A DNA stretch of 64,000 nucleotides from Flammula alnicola (Eukaryota > Basidiomycota > Agaricomycetes > Agaricales > Strophariaceae). The notes beneath the pieces were generated by a model. The model was not told the DNA's origin and made no database searches. It saw only the letters and a program-made list of their open reading frames with translations. Positions 44,901-56,900 of the stretch are shown piece by piece. Numbering within the stretch: the first letter of the stretch is position 1; each line of letters begins with the position of its first letter. The translations under genes were made by a program, and so were the position numbers. Where the stretch lies: assembly GCA_015499995.1 (NCBI GenBank), contig JADNRV010000034.1, positions 124,001 through 188,000 of the forward strand. Direction: 5' to 3'.

Positions 44901-46636
44901 TGCAGTAAACTGGTCTTCGTACGGTAGCGTGGGTCATGTGGACCAATTCGGGCTAAAATAGAATGCCGCCCAACGAGCATACCGGGTATTCGTTTAGTAT
45001 CAGGTTTCAATTAGGATATGGAAAAAAAGTATGCACTGCCTAGGACTTAGGTATATATCAGACTGAACTAATGCTATGGTCGAGATCAACTACAGAACAA
45101 AAGTGAAGTCGATTTTTGAGATCTTGGAATCACAAAATCGCTGGTACGAGGAGATGCGCCCACAAGCAACAGCAAATCCATGGTACCATGGGTAATGCCA
45201 TAGAGATTCGTCCCTATCTGCTCATTGCTGACTGACTATGTCTTGGTGACTACGTTCCGTAGTAGCAGGCGTCCAAATCTGTCCAAAAAGGTAGTAAACT
45301 CCCCAGCCAACCATGATGATGACGGAGCGATTTCACTACCGTATCCGTAATTCCCCATGATGCTGGCCACGAGGAGGAGGCTGGAGGAGTCTCGCAATGT
45401 GTTAGTCAGGAGAATTGATGCTAATTTCGCAGTTATCGATAACGCAAATGGACTTCTGTCTTCAGAGGGCCGAGGATATTTGCCACGAGGCCTGCCGCGG
45501 TAAGTAGCCGCGGCCAGAAGCGATGAAGATAGAAATTTGAACGTCCGTCCCGTGGCTCTCGCCCTTCACAGAGAACCATGACGCAGATTCGGACGTGGGA
45601 GCTCATGGAAGTGCCTGTGAAAACGTGAAACAAATGCTGTGCTCAATAGAATCAGACCATGACTATGACCCTGATCCCGCACTAAAGCCAAGCTGTGTCC
45701 CTCAAACCATCATCATGACAGTACCTGTTTTACAAACCGACTACACTTCACTCTCTATTGTATTAACTTACGTTTGCCTAACACCACTGAGGCCTGAGGG
45801 CTTAATGTCAAAATTCCGGTTACTGAGAAGACCGGAAGCGAGGTTTTTACCGAATCGACTATCGTCGAAACTCGACCGACACGAGCCACGACATCTTGAG
45901 GTAATGGCGCTCAAATAAACGCGTATGACGATGTAGGAATGCAGAGTCGAGTTTCGGCGCTCATTTGTAAACGAAAATGCAACGTCAGTTTACCAAAAGA
46001 TTGGGAACTTTCTCGAACATCCGAAAGGGCAGGAGTATGCTCTAATCCTGAATACTTTTGAGCACGAAAATCGTAGTGTTTTGCGCATGAAAGATGGGCC
46101 AAGACGTGAGTCAGGATTTGGTTCACGAAGACAAAAATATTTGGAGAGGTGTCCTGATAGTGCCGATCACGGCCGATTATGATCACGATTTGAGATGATC
46201 TGATATCTAGATGATAGATCGGCCAGGATCGGGTTATCCGCCTTACATGACACCGTTGTCACTTGTCCCTCCTCCAGTCGACGGTCCTAGTACTACCACC
46301 CTAATTCAATGTTTCTCACCTGAAATTCAGTCATGCTCCGGGTTCTCGTCATGACTCATCGCTTATTGATGATCCTTGTCGGACACCTCAATTGGCTGCT
46401 GTTCCGAAGCATAGCGTACATGAGGAAGTGGTAGACGCTCCGGCCTCGTCTGAAGCTGTCCAAATTATCTTTTTTAGGAACCAGCACTCCGGTGCGCAGC
46501 TCAAATGCTTATTTTCTCCGAGGCGGAGGGAGGGGGCGGGAACTACTTAAGGAGTGCATGCGATTGGAGTTGGAACATTAATTTCGTTTGTGGTACTCTC
46601 AGTGGAACAACTTCATTCAACATTAATACCAACAAC
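41966..46636. other. Gene-poor region, 4.7 kb
   Basis: I recognise no gene here. Several short frames exist: 42348-42677 plus, 43571-43753 minus, 44067-44333 plus and 45595-45918 plus. None shows a known motif or a chain of exons. The interval 43260-44340 has coding-like codon patterns on both strands broken by stops and could be a decayed gene. No terminal repeats or target duplications were found. The promoter of the Zn2Cys6 gene should lie in the last few hundred bases. Confidence 0.4.
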
Positions 46637-48704
46637 ATGGCATCGTCATCAAGGTCTAACGAAGAACGGATGGGCACACCAGGCTATCTTCCTCGCGGGG
46701 GAGCGTGTGTCAGTTGTCGACGCAGAAAAATGGTCTGTGTTAATTTTAATTCTATTCCATTGCTACTTATAAATTACATTTCTTAGAGATGCGATGGACA
46801 ACGCCCTATTTGTAGCCAATGCGACCGCGCTGGACGCGCTGAAGACTGTGAATATACCTCAGGTCAAGAACGCTCTACGGTCCAAATCCTAGAAGAAAAC
46901 ATAAGCCGCCTAGAGGCGAGGATCCAAGAGCTACAAAACCCAGAGGTTGCGTCGACCTCTGTCACGCTTCATCAACCATACGGTGCGAACCTTCCACCTA
47001 ACCCCGCATCGACGGCCTCAAACTCGCGTTCTGCAGTCCAGGACCCCCCTCGTCATATAGCCGAGGCATTGCGAGTACCCCTTCCTTTACACACCAACCA
47101 TCATGCTAACTTTCATTCTCCCTGATAATTAGATTGGCTGAATTTCTTCCATTTGCTACCGAGTTAGGTTTCTTCCTCAACATTCCTCGTTTTCAGGCTT
47201 CTATGTTGCAAGGTTTCCCCCCAGGGCATCCTTCGCGACCTGCTCCTGCGCTAATCTACAGTGTCTACCTCTGGGCTATACGCCTCTCCAATGATGTCAC
47301 GGTCAAGACCCATGAAGCGGCCTATCTCTTCCGTGCAACGCAGGACGCAGGCATGGCCCTCTCTGGTTCGCACCCGAACAAAATCTTGCATTCGATACAG
47401 GCAGAGGTCCTCCTGGCGACCTATTTCTTTGCCAACGGAAGGTTCTTCGAGGGAAAGTATCACGTCGCGAACGCGGTATCGACAGCGTTCTCAGCCGGAA
47501 TGCACAAGATTCGATCGGCCGCCCCTGCGCAAGGACAATCAGGAGGCTCGGCCAACAACCGGATGCCGAGACCCCGGGATTCGACGGAGGAGGGGGAGAG
47601 GATCCTCGGTGCCTGGACGGTGCTTACTTTGGACAAATGCTGGGCCGTTGCCCTTGAACACACACCCAATTTCGAATACTCTACTCACGTACTGGCGACC
47701 AAGGTCGACACGCCCTGGCCTCTTGAGATGGAAGATTTCGAGCAGGCGCGTATTTTTCCTTGCATCGTACCTTCCATGCAAGGTGATTGGCATTTACTAA
47801 CTAACACTTGTGTTTTCAATGTAGGGTCGCCTCCCACAGCACGCACGCACCTCGAACACCATCCAGAATTTCCTCAGCGGAACGCCCACACCCGACTTGG
47901 GTCTGTCAACGTGGGCCATCGAAGCTAAAGCGGCCGTCCTCTGGGAACGAATCGCCGTCTTTGCACGCAAGTGCAGCGGAAGTCCGTTGTTTGCCACTCC
48001 CGTCTCGTATGCCAGACCGTCTAACCTGCAATCCCACTTCCCCCCTGCAGATAACGCTCAGCTGACATTGCCCCCACTTGTTCAAGAATTTACGTCGCTC
48101 TCCGCGTTACTCGAAACTGTCATCGCCACACTGCCCTCTACCGACCCTCATGCGATCATGCGCGTCCAGGACCTGGAAAAGGCGCGTAGGCTGGTGGTGG
48201 GCTACACTATCCTGAGCTTGGCTACTATTACCTTACACGGACCCTTTGCTTTCTCTGGACGAAGTGAATCCTCGAGGCGGAAACGAATCAGCTCCGCGCG
48301 TGTGGTCCTGGAACTTGTTATTGGTCTCCGAACTCGGGGTAACGGATACGTTAATCCCATTGTTGGGGCGAGTATTTTTTTCGTACTTGGATTTAATGCG
48401 AGGGAAAATAGCTGATGATTTTAAATTGTAGACGGCATGGATCGAAGCTGCCCAGGTCCTCTTCGACGAGATCACCTCCATCCGAGCTCTGCGTGCTTCC
48501 GGCTCATACACCAATGCGGATGACGGAGCGCTTCTAGGGCTTGTCCAGCAAGCAACTAGTGCCATGGTTGATTACGGGGTTAATATCCCTTTGACTAGTG
48601 CGTTTTACATTTTTCTGGAGCATAATTGAGGTTTTATTGATGACGCTCTCGCTCCTTCAGGTTTCCAAGTTGGCCAGATCCAGGAGACTTATCAAGCCAT
48701 TTAA
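46637..48704 (+). CDS. Zn2Cys6 transcription factor with fungal-specific domain
   Basis: The exons are 46637-46732, 46787-47070, 47133-47766 (or 47745), 47825-48367 (or 48382), 48432-48597 and 48661-48704. Residues 24-53 form the binuclear zinc cluster ('CVSCRRRKM' joined by an intron to 'RCDGQRPICSQCDRAGRAED' and Cys), spacing CX2CX6CX6CX2CX8C. A short coiled coil follows ('ILEENISRLEARIQELQ'), then the fungal-specific middle homology region ('FFANGRFFEGKYHVANAVSTA', 'GERILGAWTVLTLDKCWA'). Such proteins bind CGG-type sites and often control nearby metabolic genes. Intron 2 only keeps the frame with a GC donor ('gcgagt'). For introns 3 and 4, GC donors give a better protein join than the available GT donors, so those two boundaries are uncertain. 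Confidence 0.83.
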
Positions 48705-49804
48705 TTTTCTTTTTTTCCTGGTTTTTCTCCTTCTTTCTAATGCTTAGAGTATATCAAACCTATTCATAGACGGAAATTTTTCTTTGTGTTCATTGAAACA
48801 TAGATCTTCCCTTCCTGCTGTTATCGAATCTTCATTTGTAGCATACTCCGTTCTGTTGTAATGTGTTAATGTATATGTACTCTATATGTTTGTATGTACT
48901 GTACAATTCAGTTGTCGCTATTATCTACCCCGGGCCCCGGGATTGACATGAGATGCAACGTACCAGACACGTATAGTCAATCAACGGTTATTCATACCCC
49001 CAAGGATCTGGAAGTCATCCTACCATACCTCGGAAGTCGACGTGGATATCCAGCAGTGTCAATTCTGGCGCCGGCGTCCCCGCATAATGCCCTTGAATCT
49101 TAAAATGACTCTTTATGTTTTACAATCCGGTGCAAACCGAGTTGGCCCGCCGAGCGCCTCTGGATCTGACCCTGTGCTACCACATGGGCGTCTCCGTAGT
49201 TTGCCGCTGAGGTACGTCACACTAATCACACGGCCCGCAATGCTGCGGACTGGAGCTGATACTTTTGGGACAAGATACCATTATTTGTGTGCACCGCTTT
49301 CGATCGACTGCGAGTTAAGGAGGCATTAACCAATGCCTTTTGAAATTTGACTAGTGACTATGTGCCTGACGAGGTACATGAGTCCTATATAGACGCCTGG
49401 AGGCCGGTGGGGTACCGGAAACACGTTCTCCGGAGCTCTTCAATAGCAACAACAAAGGCGAGGTGAACGTGGTTTCAGCCACCCTTTCGAAAAATGCAGG
49501 TTGTCGGCAAACATATCGACCGACGACATTTAGAGACGAAGGATCTGAAAGGATTAAGATGCTTCGTTGGCAAACGAGATTCAAATATTTTAACTTCGGG
49601 CAGAACGCGGTCTAACGCGGCTCGCAGTTCTTCGATCGTTTCGTGTTGCAGTGCTTGTTATTTATAACGTTACAACAAATATCTTTTCATTCGATATAGA
49701 TAGACCCAATACGCGTACAGTCAAACTAAGTACATACAAATGACAGGAAAAATCAAAGATTTGCGAGGACGGAAATAGCACCGCGGTAGATATGTCGAGG
49801 TTAA
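48705..49804. other. Convergent intergenic region
   Basis: This is the 3' flank of the Zn2Cys6 gene and of thymidylate synthase. A GC palindrome 'ccccgggccccggg' occurs near 48929. No gene could be supported. Confidence 0.5.
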
Positions 49805-50779
49805 TCACACACTCATCTTCATCGCGATGCTCGGGTGCGACGTGTATCCTTCGATCACGACATCTGTGTAGACGAAGTCTTCGACATCCTCGATGTCATC
49901 TCTCGCCCATGTCAACTTCGGGAAAGGCTTCGGTTCCCGCTTAAGTTGCTCTTCTAATGCATCCACGTGATCTCGGTATACGTGCGCATCGCCGAGCTGG
50001 ATAATTAGTTCGTGCGCGTCGGTGCCGGTTACGCGCGCGATCATATGGGTGAGAAGTGCGTAGGACGCAATGTTGAATGGGATACCGAGGCCAAGGTCGG
50101 CAGAGCGTTGATACATCAAGCAGGAGAGTTTGGGCTTCTGCGTCGGGTTGGAAGCCGGCGGTAGGTGCACGTAAAACTGGCACAACATGTGGCAAGGTGG
50201 GAGAGCCATAAGAGGGATATCTGGAAGAAGATTAGGTGATGCGGAGAAAAAACAATATAGTTAAGTACCTTTAGGATTCCATGCACTGAGAATGATCCGC
50301 CGATCTGTCGGATTTTCCTTGATCTTCTTGATACACTCTCGGAGCTGGTCGACACCTTGGCCCTTGTAATCTGCTTCGCAATCCGTGTATTCCGCGCCAA
50401 AATGTCGCCACTGGAAGCCGTAAACGGGCCCCAAGTCACCTTCACGCCGATGGCCCAACCCTCTGCTCTCCAAGAACTCCCTGGACCCGTTCCCATCCCA
50501 AATCTTCACGCCTTTCTTCGTCAAGAGTGTAGAATCGGTGCATCCATGGATGAACCACAGAAGTTCCTCGGTAATACCGCGCATAAAAGTGCGTTTGGTC
50601 GTGAGGAGTGGTAGCGTCATATCCGCGAGAGAGAAGCGCAAGTTGGGCGGGGCGAAGATGGCAATGGTTCCGGTGCCTGTTCGGTCTGGACGCGCGTCTC
50701 CTGTATCAAGGACGCGTCTAATGAGATTGAGATACTGATACTCGTCGTGATCTTGAGTTATCGGGAGTGTGACTGTCAT
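49805..50779 (-). CDS. CDC21: Thymidylate synthase
   Basis: This enzyme makes dTMP from dUMP with methylene-tetrahydrofolate. The exons on the minus strand are 50779-50269 and 50220-49805, giving 308 residues, the usual length. Key features are '[13 protein letters not shown]' with the phosphate-binding Arg, '[20 protein letters not shown]', '[15 protein letters not shown]', '[11 protein letters not shown]' with the dUMP-binding Arg pair, the catalytic Cys180 in '[13 protein letters not shown]', '[20 protein letters not shown]' and '[18 protein letters not shown]' with the nucleotide-binding Asp/His/Tyr. The C-terminus 'IAMKMSV' has the conserved Met-x-Val ending that closes over the active site. 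It is intact and certain. Confidence 0.98.
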
Positions 50780-51133
50780 TTTATAGTCCAGGTATGAGTG
50801 AGATGATGAGCGTAGGAGATGAAAACGCGTTGAGTCACGACCGTCACATCCTCGGCATTAAATTTAGACGCGTCGCTATTTTCGGAACAGATACATAACG
50901 CGATCAGTCACATCACATGCGATCATGGCTATCGAATCAAACTTCAACGTTCAACGTTCAACGTGGACATTTCCTTTCAATTTGCCTTCAACGTTCATCA
51001 AGCTACTCCAATTTTATCCGGAACTCTACATATTATACTCTCCTGCCAGTCTCATCTTGAATACTCCCTGAAATGTCTGTATCTAGTAGAAGCCAACATA
51101 TCGAAGGTAGAGTCGACCAACTCGGATATCCAC
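50780..51133. other. Divergent promoter between thymidylate synthase and BTB C
   Basis: The 354-bp spacer contains two near-adjacent 'acgcgt' sequences (about 50824 and 50867). This is the MluI cell-cycle box core, which in budding yeast drives S-phase genes including thymidylate synthase. Its use here is inference. A tandem 'ttcaacg' repeat lies at 50942-50962. BTB C could start upstream at an in-frame ATG at 50963. Confidence 0.5.
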
Positions 51134-52293
51134 ATGGCTGACGTCAAGCTGCATTCTTCCCTAGGCATTGACGTTGCTTCTGTGAAGGCTGAAGACAATT
51201 TGACCCCGTCTTCGTATGTAAAGCTACCGACAGCACCATTGAAACGCAAGCACCCAGGGGACGAGGTTGGAATTGGCTCTCGCCCCTCAAAAGTCGGAGA
51301 AGTCTATACGAAGCATGAGGAGCACTGGGCACCGGATGGCAATGTCCTTTTTCAGATAGGAAAGGTTCGCTTCAAGGTTTATCGGCATCGCCTTGCCTCC
51401 CAGTCAACATGGTTTCGATATCTCTTTGATCCCGATGCTGGAAAAGTCGCAGGAAATACTTCTACTGATGAAGAGAGGATCGAAAAGGTTTCAAAGGGCT
51501 CAGAATCCATGGATGGGATAATATTATATTATTTGGATGTCCTTGAAGGCCCCAGTGCAGACTCGTTTTCCGAACTCCTGAAAGCAATGGATGCAGGCAT
51601 GTACGTTATTGCGCACGTCTTACGTGGCCCCAACGTCTCACATTAAAATATCTCAGATCCTACGCTCATGATAGGCCAGGCTATAGGGTCCTCGTGAAGA
51701 TATTGAAGGAAGCCACATTCTTTCGTGTTCCAGCATGCATCAAATTTGCGGAGCTTTCCATCATGGATATATTCCAGGATAGGTGGGACAAACTCACAGA
51801 GCACCACAGTTTTTACGCTGCTGACGCAGTAGCTGTCGGTCGAACATACAATATCCCCCACATCCTGAGGCGTGCTTTCTACGACCTCGCGCGCTCCGAG
51901 CCCATTTCGTCTCGGGCATCTTCCAAAGGTGGGGATACTGGACACAGTGGAACGACTGTAGAAGGGTATAAGGACTTAAAATCTATCCACCCAGAGGATT
52001 TTATACGCCTTCTCTCTCTCCAAAAAGAGTTCGTTCTCGTTTGGGACGCCATCGCCGCCTCGACGAAGGATCGGTGCAAAGGATGCAGTGGACGTCACCA
52101 TTCGCACGACACCGTCTTCGAAGCAAAAAGGCTGTTTCCCTTGGACCCTATTCTCGGAATTCAGGTCCTGCTTCAGCCAGACCCTCGGTACGGAGCCTAC
52201 TGTAACTGCATGTGTGCTAAGCTGCGAGGGGAGCGAATTAGGTTATGGGATAACATGAAAACGTGGCTTGACATAGAGGTGGATTCTGATTAG
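51134..52293 (+). CDS. BTB/POZ domain protein C
   Basis: The exons are 51134-51600 and 51657-52293, giving 367 residues if the ATG at 51134 is used; an in-frame ATG at 50963 would add 57 residues of poorer composition. The BTB core is 'DGNVLFQIGKVRFKVYRHRL' and 'ASQSTWFRYLF', about residues 75-110. The intron interrupts the codon after 'KAMDAG', as in A and B. The second half contains a Cys cluster ('DRCKGCSGRHH', and 'YCNCMC' near the end) and finishes 'RIRLWDNMKTWLDIEVDSD', matching the tail of BTB B. It is a divergent, intact member of the local family. Function is unknown. Confidence 0.82.
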
Positions 52294-52724
52294 CGCAATG
52301 AGTCTCTAACATCAGCTAGCATAACTTGAAAATTGACTTGGGAGGTTCGTGAAGCTCGTTAATCAACTATTAATTCTACATATTTGGCGCCTGATTTGAC
52401 GGTGTCAGACTGCTGGCACTTCAATTAGGGTGACATCTGGCGCGAAATCTCACCCCACGTGATTAATTTGTCACACCATCTCACGATTTTGACTGAGCTT
52501 GAGATCTGAGGCCCAGCTTGAGCACTGTAACTCAAAAGTTCTTCATATTCTCTACTCATATAAATGTCGTCAGTCCCCCGAAGTTAACGGTTGGAAGGAG
52601 TTGAGCACTCAGTCCCCATGTACTTTGTTTCTGACGTACCAAGTAGCATCCGCTGAGCAATCCGTCGTCTCTGCCTCAATGTGACTCAGGACGCCTCTCC
52701 AAGTACACACAGCTCCCAAACCGA
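52294..52724. other. Intergenic region
   Basis: The 3' flank of BTB C and the presumed former promoter of BTB D. I see nothing else. Confidence 0.45.
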
Positions 52725-53415
52725 GCAAAAAATACGAGGAAGACTCAGTCATCGATTTTCGCCTACCAAGTCTCAGCAAACATACGTCATCAGAAGCCTT
52801 CTTGAGTCCGAATCAAAGTGGTTCCGGGCGCTTGTTATACAATGAGGCGCCCATGTTCCAGAGGAGCCTTACGAAGATCAAGCAGAACTCGACGACGTTC
52901 TGCGACCGCTGAAGTTGTGGACGGAGTCGACTTATTTTACTTGGATCTCGCCGATGCTCCAGATGCAAAAGAATTTTCGGCGAATGATAGCATGTGAGCA
53001 CTGTGATCCTAATGCGTGTACATCTTCTGGCCATGAACTCACAATCCCATAAACGACTATATCTACAATACAGCGGAACTGAAGACTGAATTTCATCGAC
53101 GATGCGGCATTTTTCTATCGAGTCTCTCTTTACAAATTGGTTGCGGAGAAGTTCTTGACAGATCTTTTCCCAGATAATTGGACATCCGTGGCGCCCCAAC
53201 CTTCTGTCCGTCTTGCCGGCCAGGGCGTGGCAATAGGACGGACGTATGATTTTACTAAAATTCTTCGACGCTCATTCTATGATCTTGCGAGGGCCGAACC
53301 TCACCCTGATGCCGACGACATAAGGCTCCGATGGCATGCCCAAGATTCTGCCGCGGAAGCGAAACGGGTGGCAGTCACCGAAGGAAACGGAGGCACTCAA
53401 TCCAAGACTCCTGCG

Positions 53416-53737
53416 TGTTGAGATCTTTGATCGCACCGTGAACCGACAGGTCACGTTTCCCCTTTTTATCTTTCTTTCTTTATCTTTCTCTTTATGTGAA
53501 TAGTTACAAACGGTCTTTATCATACATTATAGTATATATACATGGTAGTAACTACACGGCACCTCAGTCCAAGTATTAGTGACTGAGGTGAGCCACTTTC
53601 TATTTCTCCCCCTAATTATCTTAATTAACTGTACCGTAGTTTATCGTCACACTATCTAGGTACAGATCTTTCTAAATATAGTCCAAGTATTAGTGACTGA
53701 GTTTATCGTCACACTATCTAGGGTCTAGATTTCTACA
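53416..53737 (+). repeat. 5' LTR of the Copia element
   Basis: 322 bp, starting 'tgttgagatc' and ending 'tttctaca'. It contains an internal duplication: 'gtccaagtattagtgactga' occurs twice, each followed by a shared 'tttatcgtcacactatctag' block. A TATA-like 'tatagtatatatac' at about 53528 is a candidate promoter. Confidence 0.95.
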
Positions 53738-53749
53738 GGTTATGGGCCT
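53738..53749 (+). promoter_or_regulatory. Primer-binding site, half-tRNA(iMet) type
   Basis: 'ggttatgggcc' directly after the LTR is complementary to the anticodon stem-loop of initiator tRNA-Met (…GGCCCAUAACC). This is the half-tRNA priming mode known from Drosophila copia, not priming from the tRNA 3' end. Confidence 0.7.
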
Positions 53750-53906
53750 ATTTTGATCTCGACAACCCTACAATCTAATCTTATCTTATCACGCGAAGCT
53801 GTCCACTTCGCTCCCCGTACTGTCAACCTTTGACCTTTGTCTTCTCTTTGGCACCCCCCCCACCTTACTATAATTTTTACACACTGTCAAACGGATATCA
53901 TATCTA

Positions 53907-56900
53907 ATGGCTCCTAATCCAACCACTGTTCTATCCACTGACACTACTCGTCCATCCGTTCCTCTCATTGCGACTACCCCTTTCACGGGTGCTCCTCTCG
54001 ACAAAGACAAAGGAAACTGGAAGGAATGGCGAAATTTAATGTACGCCACCCTTGCATTGAACGGCCTCTGGAATTATACCAAGGACACCGCTGCCGCCAC
54101 CACACCAGACTCTACCATTGAACCCCGCGCTTACGCAAATTGGAACGAGAATGATCAGCGCGTATGCGCTTTTATTTTCGGCGCCATCTCTGTCACTGAG
54201 CGCAATGCTATCACGCCACTTGAGTCCGGAGCGGCGACATACTGGAAACTGCTCGAGACGCGCCATAAGAGCGACAGACCAATCGCACAAGTATATCTCA
54301 TCAAGGAGACGCTCGGCATAATTATCTCCAGCGTCGACTCATACCCTAAAATCATCTCTAAATTATTCGAGATGCTTGACCGTGCGTGGGCCATGGGGGA
54401 CATCGATATCGACCTATTCAAGAGCATTATTACCGTCAATGCGTTCCAGAATTTCCAAGACATCCAATTCGCGCTGCTGGACCGCATGAAACAGGCTACG
54501 AAGTCATCCCCCTTCACTCCCGCCGACATACTCCAATTTGCTGAAGATCGTCAACGCGTTATCGACGCCAACAAGTCAGCATTGTCGCCTCCCACCTCAA
54601 TCGCCCTCGCCGCTCAGTCTAAAGCCAAAAACCACACCAACGCATGTACAAATTGCCACCGACCACACCACTCGGCGAAATACTGCATTAGCGAAGGAGG
54701 GGGGATGGCGGGCAAGACCTTGGAAGAGTCGAAAGCTGCTAGGCTTAAGGATCGAGAGAATGGAAAAGGGAAGGAAGCCTCAACGAAGCCCCCTATTGCT
54801 ATCCCTTTCACAGATAAGGATGGCCGAGCGTTTATCGTGCATGTAAATGCGGACACCGTATTTACACCAGCGCCCGCTCCCGCCGCCCCTGCCCCAAAAT
54901 TCCTATTCTCCAATGCCGGGCTACCCTCTATACCATCCACCAAAATTGATCCTGACACCTTCGACTACGAGACAGCTGGTTTTAAATACTTGTCAGCAAA
55001 AGTCCTCGAGCCCGATCTCCAACTCACAGACTGGTCCTCCACAGACGGAGTTTTTCGCTGCAGCCTCGACTGGAAAGAATACACGTGGAGCATTGACAAG
55101 AAAGAGCTCACCTTCACCGCTCTCAACCAAAAAGCGCGCACTACTATTTCCACGGATAAATATCCGTTTTACGTCGATTCAGGTGCTAGTACCCACCTAA
55201 CTCCAGACCGCGAAGATTTTATATCTCTCCGTCCAATCCCTTCTCACTCTATCCAAGGTGTGGGGGGATCTTCTATCAATGCTGTCGCCATCGGAGATGT
55301 CAAACTCTGCATTGGAAAAGGCAAAACCCTCGTCCTGAGAGATGTTCTCTATGTCCCCAATGCAACCGTCTGTCTCATATCCATCGGATCCATCACACAC
55401 GATTCCAACACCATTGCTCATTTCGACGACAGTTCCTGTTGGCTCACCAACAAATCTACGGGCGCTCTACTCGCCCGCGGGTCCTTCATGATACCCACCC
55501 GTCTATATTCCATCAATCTAGACTCGTCTGCCGCCGAGCATGTCTTTTCGGTTACCATTCCGCCGACCTTGGAGACCTGGCACCGCTGCTTGGCACATGC
55601 CAACTACCAAGTAGTCCACGATATGGCCCGCTTAGGCTCTGCAAAAGGTATGCCCTCCTCCTTTCCTTCGAAGCCTTCAAAATGTGACTCCTGTGTTCTG
55701 GGTAAACAGACACGGACTCCCGTTCCAAAGAAGCATGAGGAAGGAGAAGGGCATAGAGCAACGAGGAAGTTGGCAATAGTATGGATAGATTTATCGGGCC
55801 CGTAGCTGTTGAGTCTCGAACTGGCAATAAATATGTTATGAATCTTGTTGACGACTACACAAACTACCCTTGGACCATCCCTCTCGCAAAGAAATCCGAT
55901 GCATTCGAGGAACTTAAAGCATGGCAGACGGCTCGCGAACTTGAGACTGGACTGAAGGTCAGACTATATCGTGTAGACGGAGGAGAACTTAAATCTGACA
56001 AGATGGAAGAATGGCTCAGAGCGCACGGCACGCGACAGGAATTTACCGCACCGTACACGTCCGCACATATTGGTCGCGTCGAGCGCATGCATAGAATGCT
56101 TATGGGCAAACAGCGTTCCATGCGCGCCTACTCCAAACTGCCTCCATCTTTATGGGACGAATTATACCTTACAGCATCCCATATTCACGCGAAAACCATC
56201 ACTCGCTCACTCAACAACAAATCCCCTTTTGAATTATGGTTCGGACGAAAACCTGACCTATCCTATTTACGCGAAATTGGATGCCACGCATTCGTCCTTA
56301 TTCAGAACATTCACAACCCAAAGATATGGGAGCGATCTGTGGAGATGGTCCTTATCGGCTATGACACGAATGCCAAAACATACCGATGTTACAACCGAAC
56401 CACAAAGAAAGTTTACAGCTCTTACCACATACGCTTCATCGAAAGCCATGAGGACGACTACCATCGAAAACCCAATACAATCCCACATGCCGAACCATCC
56501 ACCATCAATGACATTGCACAGAGCGCTACCAATAATCCCATATACTACAACGATACCAAAGAGGAGGAGTTCCTCCCAGCGGATCTGCAAGCGCCGATCC
56601 CTGATCATGATCAACCAGAACCCAATCAAGTTGACCCTGATCTCCCACGTCGATCATCCCGAGTCCCTAAACTGACCGTTCCGGCCGATCACAACCCCGG
56701 ATCAATTCCTCAGACGCGCCTTGAGAAAGCCGTCCAGGAATCAAAAGATGCAGCTGCTCAAAAGAAGACAGCCCGGACGGATAAACGGAAAACACTTGAG
56801 GACATACGACAAGAAGAAGTACGCAATGATCCGAAGGTGGTGGAACAAGCCGCGATGGACGAATTATGCGATCAATTTTGAGCTATGAACACTGGTCAAC

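Noticed and set aside
48925..48940. GC palindrome near ccccgggccccggg
   Set aside because: Single short palindrome without associated repeats or context; no function can be claimed.
55795..55810. Programmed frameshift in Copia between pre-integrase and integrase
   Set aside because: Known Copia-type shifts lie between gag and pol, not here; a one-base loss at ggcccg(g)tagc explains it simply.
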